Assembly: GCA_023614405.1 (NCBI GenBank) | Contig: CM042693.1 | Location: 332,489,527-332,553,526 of the forward strand | DNA from: Avena insularis | Lineage: Eukaryota > Streptophyta > Magnoliopsida > Poales > Poaceae | Length of the DNA: 64,000 bases | Direction of reading: 5' to 3' | Shown: one piece after another, positions 58,039-64,000 of the stretch | Layout of the letters: the number at the start of each line of letters is the position of its first letter | Position numbering within the stretch: the first letter of the stretch is position 1 | Translations under genes and position numbers: made by a program | The notes under the pieces: generated by a model | Databases searched by the model: none | Seen by the model: only the letters and a program-made list of their open reading frames with translations | What the model was told of the DNA's origin: nothing

Positions 58039-61000
58039 ATGGCCCCCTCCACCGAGCCTTGGGGCAGATCTAAGTGCACGAGAGCACAACTGGCGTCCTT
58101 CGAGGAGGCCGGGATCCTGCGCACCGGCAGGTGGCGCATCCCCGCCGGGAGGTGACTCAACCCGCTGTGGGAGAATTCATTCGCTTCACCAGCCACCGAA
58201 CGGGGCTGGATTCCCTACGCCCTCGTTTCTTCCGCGCTTCGCGCTATTACAGATCCAAATTGCCGGACTGGGTCCGCGATAAGATCGAGCAGCTCACCAT
58301 CTTTGTGGCGTTCTGCGAGTGCTACCTGGGCTGCCGGCCCTACTTCCCTCTGTGGCAAGATCTGTTCCACGGACGGATCAGTCGCGAGGAAGCGGGCGGC
58401 CTGACGTTCCAACTTAAATCGAAGGCCTCCTTCTTCGATCTGATGCTACCCGCCAAGGCGGCGAGCCAATGGAAGAATTCGTGGTTCTACGTTACCGAGG
58501 CGACTCCGGAGGGCGAGGTGGCGATCCCACGGTACTCTGCCGACCGACCCGAGCCGCGCCGACTTCAAGTCGGCAAGCTTCCCACCGACCAGCGGATGGT
58601 CGTGGACGAAATGCTTCAAACCATCCGCGGTCTAAAGAAGAAGGGCCTCCAGACGATCAACTTATACAACTGCTGGCTCGGGCAGCGGCTCGTCCCTCTG
58701 GCGCAGCAGGACCACTATATGTACCAATATACGGGCCGAGAAGACTCGACGAAGTCCTGCTCCGCCGAGTGGAAGCTTGAGGACTACACCTCAGCGTTGA
58801 AGAAGATCACCCAGGCGGTGTACCTGGATGCAAAGGCCGGAGTTGCCCCCTACACCGCGAAGCATCCAGCCCCAACGGTAAGTCTATTTGCATCATTCAC
58901 AGTCGCAGTTTGTGCAGTCGCAGTTATTCTAATCTCATCTTGTGTTCATTGCAGCTATTCCAAGTGGTGGAAGGATGGCTCCCGCCTTCAGATGACGAGA
59001 ACTCGAGCTCGTCCGTCCAAGACATGGGCGAGTCGCCTCCCGCCAAGGGCGACACCGAGAGAGACAAGAGTAACAACGACGACAAGTCCGAGGAGGAGGT
59101 CGCCCCGCTGGTCCGCAAGACCCGCGGGCAGCGTCAGCGTGAGCTTGAGGCTAGCAAAAGCCTCGAGCGCCACGATGATGAGGAAGAACTTCCAGAGACC
59201 ACCTCGCGTCGCCAGGCTACTCCATCGAAGAAGAAGAAGAAGGAGGAGAAGGAGGCGAAAGCCCCTCCGAAGAAGAAGACGAAACCGGTGAGACCGGCCT
59301 CGCCACCGCACTCGGCGAGCAGCTCCAACGGCGACGAGGCGGCTGACGGCAGCCGTATAGACACGGCCATCAGGCCGAAGCGAGGTGCCACTGGCCTCGA
59401 TGCCTCCGCCATTCGCCCCAGTCTCTGGGTTAGGGGCCGCTCCGATCGCGGCGACTTCACCTCGCAGGGAAGCTTCCGCTGAAGACGTCTCAGAAGCTCC
59501 CATTGCAGCCTCGACGATGAAGAAGCCGTCCGTGTCTTGGGCACGCAATGTCCTGGAAATGGGCCTCAGTCGCCGACTGGGCCGCGAACTGGAGAAGCCG
59601 GCCGACATCCGTACGGGGCTACGCTTCATTCCAGTCGCCAAGTGAGTTTGCTCACTTACCTTCGTCTTTTCATAGCAACCTGAATTATCTTGCTCACACG
59701 ATTGATTTACAGGACCGGAGCGAAGAAGATAGGCCACCCGACCGTGGCTAAGGTGCCACCCATCGTCAGCGAGGAGGATGCTTCACGTAAGAGGAAGGCG
59801 GACGAAGTCGTCGTCCCTGCGGATGGCGCCAAGAAGGCCAAGGGCGACGATGTCGTCACAATCTCTGACGACATGGCGGTCGCGCCGAACGAACCCGCAA
59901 CAGAGGCGGCCGCATCCACGAAGGAGGGCGCTCCCTCGCCTGGGGCGGCCGAGCCGGCCTCCTTTGGTGTCGGTGCCTCTATCGCAACGTTCCCGCGCTT
60001 CATGGCCAAAGCGGCTACAGCGAGTGGAACCTCGCCGAGCCGCACTGGGTCGCTGATGCGAGGTCGAAAGCGTCGGGCACACGCCGGCTCTCCTCACGTC
60101 CGTGGATGCGATACAACTTCATGGCATGCTTGGCGCAGCCATCCAGGTATGTCCAGTCCCCGAGGATCAGGTCGGTGTGTTGCAGCGGTCTGATTCTTTT
60201 AGTGTCTAGTTGTTATTTTTCGCGTCCAGTCCACGAGTGCGCACGCGCTGAATTTTAGCGGGTGGGCACTTAGGATTTTTTGATTGCCAGTCCCCGAGTG
60301 CTTACTCGCTGAATTTCAGCGGGTGGGCACTTAGGATTTTTTGATCGCCAGTCCCCGAGTGCGCACTCGCTGAATTTCAGCGGGTGGGCACTTAGGATTT
60401 TTTGATCGCCAGTCCCCGAGTGCGCACTCGCTAAATTTCAGCGGGTGGGCACTTAGGATTTTTTGATCGCCAGTCCCCGAGTGCGTACTCGCTGAATTTC
60501 AGCGGGTGGGCACTTAGGATGTTGCCTTGGTTAACTGTTTGAATTGTGTGAAGGGTCTGCAACGTGAGTCAGATGACCGATTGGCAGCTAAACACCGCGC
60601 GGAGAAGGAACTGGCCGCCGTCCAAGAGGCGAATAAGGGGCTTCAGGAAGTTGCCGTGAAGGCGGAGGAGGCTCGCCAAGGACTTGTCCAAGCGGGTGAG
60701 TTTGCAGTGGCTCAATCGGCATTGAGCTCGGCTGAGAAGCGGATCGCCGATCTCGAGCGCGAGCTGAGGGAGGCGAAGGAGGAAGCAAGCTCGGCGGATG
60801 GGCGAGCCAAGGCCGCCATTACGGCCGCCGCAGAGGATCGTAAAGTGTCCGACGCCCTTGTTGCTGGGCTTCAGGATGACTATACTTCGCTTCAACGCTT
60901 TATCACGGATCTCTCCCGCCCCTTGATTGGTAAGTGTATCTGCCCCTGCCAATAGCATGTGCCTTTTTGTGATGTCCGACGTACTCACTGTTATCTTCTA

Positions 61001-61566
61001 TTCGCAGGTCGTATCCTTGATAGCGCGGAAGAGGCGAGCTCGTTCGACGCGCGGCAATGTGTGGCCACGCTCGTCGACTCGGCGACGTTGTCGGCGACAT
61101 GCATCCGAGCCTACCTCCAGGAGATATCGCCCACGGAAGTAATTCCTAGCGACCTTGTCGAGGTGTGGAAGTACTTGGAGAAGGCGCCCTCGGTCGTTGA
61201 GTTCAGACGCGATCGGCGTTCCGGCGCGGAGCGGCAACGGCGCTTAGCCTTGGGCTTGCTCACTTCCCGGAGGACTTCGACCTCGACGACGTGACGAGTG
61301 GCTATCCGTCGTCGACTGGCGTGGTGGAGCTCTCCGAGGTGCTCAAGTTGACGGACCGCGCCTCGATGTACTCCGAGCGTGTCTGGGCAATGGGCGACCT
61401 CCTTCCGTACCAGGAGACGGTCGTCGCACCCAACGACCCCGAGCCGCAGCACCGGGACTTCAAGGTCGAGCAGCCCTTCCGCACGGCGATGGCGGGTGAG
61501 CTGACGATGTACCCGTCAAACCCGTACACACCGTTCATCCGCAATCGCAAGGGTGCTGGCGAGTAG
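58039..61566 (+). pseudogene. Antisense 'putative gypsy type transposon' (PF04195-like) gene, copy 2, five exons, frameshifted
   Basis: ATG at 58039 opens MAPSTEPWGRSKCTRAQL, the usual start of this family. Exons by frame: 58039-58877, 58955-59641, 59713-60146, 60554-60929, 61008-61566, joined by introns of 77, 71, 407 and 78 bp with GT-AG ends. Exon 1 carries the conserved domain (RFFRASRYYRSKLPDWV, FVAFCECYLGCRPYFPLWQDLF). Exon 2 is acidic, then Lys-rich. Exon 3 has a basic KKRK-type stretch. Exon 4 is a coiled coil (EKRIADLERELREAKEE). Exon 5 has RQCVATLVDSATLSATCIRAYLQEISPTEVIP and PYQETVVAPNDPE. The spliced protein would be about 960 aa. Frameshifts near 58140, 59390, 60040 and 61205 break it. 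It lies antisense inside a Tat-like Ty3 element. Function unknown; the Lys runs suggest nuclear location. Confidence 0.7.
60224..60520. repeat. 61-bp tandem repeat, about five units, in intron 3 of antisense gene
   Basis: Units start at about 60224, 60285, 60346, 60407 and 60468. Each contains agtccccgagtgcgcactcg (first unit agtccacgag), the palindrome cgctgaa-t-ttcagcg, gggtgggcacttagg and a T6 run. The last three units are almost identical, so expansion is recent. The whole array lies between the donor at 60147 and acceptor at 60553. Confidence 0.9.
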
Positions 61567-62384
61567 TCGTCGAAGCCTGCGGAATAGAATAGTTTGCCCT
61601 GGGGCGTTAGTAGCAGATCTGCCGCTTGGGCATATTTTGTATTCTGAGATGATTGCAACATGCTATTAATGTGATATCGTATTTGTTTCGTGACTTTTCA
61701 TGTGTATTCCGATTGAGGTTTGAACGAGTCCCCGAGCGCTTCCGCCCTTTTGTGGGGTTTACCTCGTGTGTGATGTGTTTGTGGTTTTTGAATGTTTTGT
61801 TATTATGGTCGACTCGCCCGGACTCGAAGAGCCAGTCGCAAGGCGACTCCCTTGAGCGCTCTGTACTTCACTGTTTTCCCTTGCGCGAACGAGGTCGGGT
61901 GGCCGAGTCCCCGAGCGTGGTACTTGGTTGTTCTAGGTGCGACTCGAGGGTGGGTGAGGACTTGACGCGTTAGTTTGAGCGCATCACCTGGCCGCCGCTC
62001 AGTATGCAGTCCCGGCATGCTCTCATACTTGGCGTTTTCCCGAGCCGCTCGCGATGAACTGGTCGTCAATCCCCGAGCGTGGTGCTTGGCCGTTCGAGTC
62101 GCTATGTCGAGGATGCGGAGGATCATGGTCGCTGTAAGAAGCGGAGGCAGTTGTCTTGGCTCGTAGAGCCACCCTGGGCGACTCCAATGGGGCTCCGGGT
62201 AGGCGTTTTTCGTGGACGATGCAAGACCTGAAGTGACTCAGTGCTCTTGCACCGCACTACTTAGCCGTGCCGATCGCTGTACCAAAGGTTGACTTCTGCG
62301 GTTAGCTTGACGCTGTTATTATGAGTGCGAGTGGCCCAAGACACGGAGAGTAGGCGCAGTTTGCGGTAACCAATTCTTTTTATT
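61567..62384. other. Spacer between convergent antisense gene and integrase
   Basis: It begins with the 3' region of the plus-strand gene (stop at 61564-61566) and ends near the 3' end of the minus-strand integrase, so the two genes converge here. The motif agtccccgag recurs at 61727 and 61906 and once with a change near 62069. The frames at 61653, 61803 and 61975 have no signature. No terminator-like signal stands out beyond aataga near 61583. Confidence 0.5.
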
Positions 62385-63099
62385 TCATAGCGACTGGAGA
62401 GTACATATGTGGGGTTCTAGGAGTAGAACTTCCATAGGAGGTTTACATTCCATGGTCGCTTGACGTCGAGTTCGCCGCCGCGGGACGCTGATGAGGTAGT
62501 AGGCGTTGTTGCAGTACTCGCCGATGGCGTAATGGTCCTCCCACGGAGGGGAAAGCTTGTGCATGCCCTTCTTGTCCTGGATGAGGCGCAACACCAGGTC
62601 GCTTCTTGGAAGGTGCGAAGTTTTCACCGCCGCTGTGGTAGCGCGAGCCCTCGCCGGTAGATGGCGGTGCGTGAACGAGCGAGGTCACGTGCCTCATCGA
62701 GTTGATCGACTCATCCTGGCGGGCGAGTTCGCTTTGCAGCCTCCGTAGTGGACGACCCGCGGCGAAGTCGTTTTCGAGGTCGGTGGGCATGATCGCCTCG
62801 GCGCCAGACACCATGAAGAAGGGGGTGAATCCTGTCGACCTGTTGACCGAGGTGCGGATCCCCCAGATGACGGAGGGTAGCTCCTCGACCCAGCACCCGG
62901 CGGTGCGCTCGAGTGGTACTTGGAGTCACGGCTTCAGGCCATGGAGGATGCTTTGATTGGCCCGTTCCGCCTGGCCGTTGGATTCCGGGTGGGTGACTGA
63001 CGCGAGGTCGAGCCGGATGTGGTGTTCTTCGCAGAATTCGGCCATGGCTCCTTTGGCGAAGTTGGTGTTGTTGTCCGTGATGATGCTGTATGGGAACCC
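62385..63099 (-). pseudogene. pol: Integrase C-terminal half of Tat copy 2, with stops and frameshift
   Basis: Continuing the frame from 63100, the minus strand gives the ITDNNTNF site (second catalytic Asp), EEHHIRLDLASVTHPES and NGQAERANQSILHGLKP (catalytic Glu), then TGA at 62926-62928, then GFTPFFMVSGAEAIMPTDLEND at 62814. A frameshift near 62640 leads to DLVLRLIQDKKGMHKLSPPWE at 62627-62385, the C-terminal domain. No chromodomain is seen, consistent with the Tat lineage. The TGA replaces an Arg codon (CGA) by a CG to TG change. Confidence 0.75.
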
Positions 63100-64000
63100 T
63101 TAGCGATATATGAGCTCGCGTAGGAATTTAGTGGCGGTCTTCCCGTCGCATTTCCGGACTGGCTTGGCCTCCACCCACTTTGTGAATTTGTCGACCGCGA
63201 CCAGGAGGTGGGTGTAGCCGGAGGCAGCCTTTTTGAAGGGGCCTACCATGTCCATGCCCCACACGGCGAATGGCCAGGTGATTGGGATTGTCTTGAGCGC
63301 TGAGCTCGGCACGTGCGTCTGGTTGGCGTACTTCTGGCACCCGGCGCACCGCTGGACAATGTCGATGGCATCGGGCGCGGTGGGGCCAAGAAAGCCATGT
63401 CGCATAGCCTTGGCGACCAGAGAGCGGGCGCCGGCGTGGTGGCCGCAATCGCCGGAGTGGATGTCGTGGAGGATCTTGCGTCCTTCGGCGGGTTGGACGC
63501 AGCGTTGGAACACGCTGGTGACGCGACGCTTGTGGAGCTCGCCAGCGATGATGGTGTAGGACTTGCATTGGTGTGCGATCATCCGAGCATCCGTCTCGTC
63601 TGCCGGCAAGGTGCCGGCCTCCAGGTAGGCGACGTAGGGCTTGGTCCAGTCGTCTGGCTCGGTGAAGAGTGCGACCAAGGCTGCCTCCGGTTGTAACGGG
63701 ACTCCGATGTCGATCTCCCTCGGGGGAGGGACTGATGGCTTGGTGATCGTGTCGAGGAAGACGCCGGCAGGTGGTGCGAGTCGGGCCGACCCAATGCGAG
63801 AGAGTGCGTCGGCCTCCTCATTCTTCCGCCTGTCGATCCATTTGACGGTGTAGCCTGCGAAGTGTCCGCCCAGCTTGTCCACTGCTTGGCGGTATGCCGC
63901 CATGGTGGGGGAGACGGCGTCGCAGGTGCCAGCGACTTGCCCAGCGACGAGGTCGGAGTCGCCGTAGCAGCGTAGGCGGTTGACGTTCATCTCCCTGGCA
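63100..64000 (-). CDS. pol: RNase H end and integrase N-terminus of Tat copy 2, open to the window edge
   Basis: The frame is open from the right edge to a TAA at 63100-63102. Counting from the Met at 63990: residues 8-20 CYGDSDLVAGQVA and 51-67 WIDRRKNEEADALSRIG belong to RNase H. Residues of about 140-220 hold the integrase zinc region with His178/His185 and Cys215/Cys218 (RCAGCQKYANQTH). WGMDMVGPFKKAASGYTHLLV places the first catalytic Asp at residue 247. TKWVEAKPVRKCDGKTATKF leads to RELIYR, where the stop replaces the Tyr usual before G-F-P. RNase H removes the RNA template; integrase inserts the cDNA. The upstream part lies beyond base 64000. Confidence 0.8.
   Translation of the reverse strand, partial: AREMNVNRLRCYGDSDLVAGQVAGTCDAVSPTMAAYRQAVDKLGGHFAGYTVKWIDRRKNEEADALSRIGSARLAPPAGVFLDTITKPSVPPPREIDIGVPLQPEAALVALFTEPDDWTKPYVAYLEAGTLPADETDARMIAHQCKSYTIIAGELHKRRVTSVFQRCVQPAEGRKILHDIHSGDCGHHAGARSLVAKAMRHGFLGPTAPDAIDIVQRCAGCQKYANQTHVPSSALKTIPITWPFAVWGMDMVGPFKKAASGYTHLLVAVDKFTKWVEAKPVRKCDGKTATKFLRELIYR

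Larger units (their letters stand above)
57682..64000 (-). mobile_element. Tat-like Ty3 element, copy 2, 3' half
   Basis: Reading leftward from the right edge: RNase H and integrase (64000-62385), spacer (62384-61567), the antisense gene (plus strand 61566-58039), polypurine tract and LTR (57606-57183). gag, protease, RT and the 5' LTR lie beyond base 64000. Integrase carries two stop codons, so this copy is dead too. It is more complete than copy 1 and serves as reference for it. Confidence 0.65.

Noticed and set aside
58878..59291. Continuation of the exon 1 frame through the first intron into an Arg-rich tail
   Set aside because: The intron has GT-AG ends, 77 bp, and splicing joins an acidic Ser-rich frame in phase; the read-through tail with long Arg runs is a frame shadow of Lys codons.
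58988..59737. Minus-strand 249-codon frame opposite exon 2 of the antisense gene
   Set aside because: It mirrors the acidic/Lys-rich exon on the other strand and gives Leu/Arg runs; the plus-strand exon has family-level support.
60224..60520. CRISPR-like regular repeat
   Set aside because: Units are contiguous 61-bp tandem repeats without unique spacers, inside a plant retroelement intron.
63128..63568. 146-codon minus frame overlapping integrase
   Set aside because: Shadow of the conserved RNase H-integrase frame at 63100-63990; His/Arg/Pro-rich without motifs.

Overview
The window is intergenic plant DNA from a large, repeat-rich grass genome, built almost entirely of nested, decayed LTR retrotransposons. 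The Angela/BARE/WIS-type copia LTRs, an Athila-type LTR that begins near GATACGTTGGAAAC, Tekay-type and Tat-type Ty3 elements and a Stowaway-like MITE point to a pooid grass (wheat/barley/oat/ryegrass group). I assign these families from remembered motifs, not from a search. I see no intact host gene, no rRNA or tRNA gene and no prokaryotic feature.

Layout, left to right. 1-6719: 5' half of a minus-strand Tekay-like Ty3 element (4.2 kb LTR, PBS, an intact 266-aa pre-gag ORF, frameshifted gag, start of protease; the rest lies off the left edge). 7182-14187: a minus-strand Athila-like element with 1.4-1.5 kb LTRs and a 4.1 kb internal region without gag or pol. 14188-21544: low-copy-looking AT-rich DNA with a diverged tandem duplication, an 882-bp retroposon with TSD, TE scraps and a doubtful broken gene. 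21545-28818: a complete but dead plus-strand copia element with short LTRs and a GC-rich leader. 28819-32056: AT-rich DNA with MITEs and a second copy of a segment also seen at 14.3 kb. 32057-33455: truncated minus-strand Angela-type LTR. 33472-35715: one long LTR with three tandem hairpins in U3.

35716-64000 is the most structured part. Two copies of a Tat-like Ty3 element lie head to tail. Their pol (RNase H-integrase) reads on the minus strand. Each also carries an intron-containing gene in antisense (plus strand), which I recognise as the 'putative gypsy type transposon' protein family (Pfam PF04195 as I remember it). Copy 1 (35716-57590) is split by two Angela-type copia elements: one (36627-45465, plus, perfect ATTGA target duplication) sits inside an intron of the antisense gene, the other (47947-56912, minus) replaces most of gag-PR-RT. 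Copy 2 (about 57183-64000+) runs off the right edge. A single LTR at about 57183-57590 appears to serve both as 3' LTR of copy 2 and 5' LTR of copy 1.

How it works together: gag and pol of each element would be made from the LTR promoter, while the antisense gene has its own TATA box at 57904 and five exons whose reading frames join at GT-AG introns. Its third intron in copy 2 is filled by about five 61-bp tandem repeats. Each has a palindrome and, in all but the first unit, an exact decamer that on the opposite strand equals the core of the element's polypurine tract. Nearly all coding regions carry frameshifts or stops. Much of the difference between LTR pairs is small indels, often next to CG, so part of the frame breakage could be consensus error and should be checked against reads.
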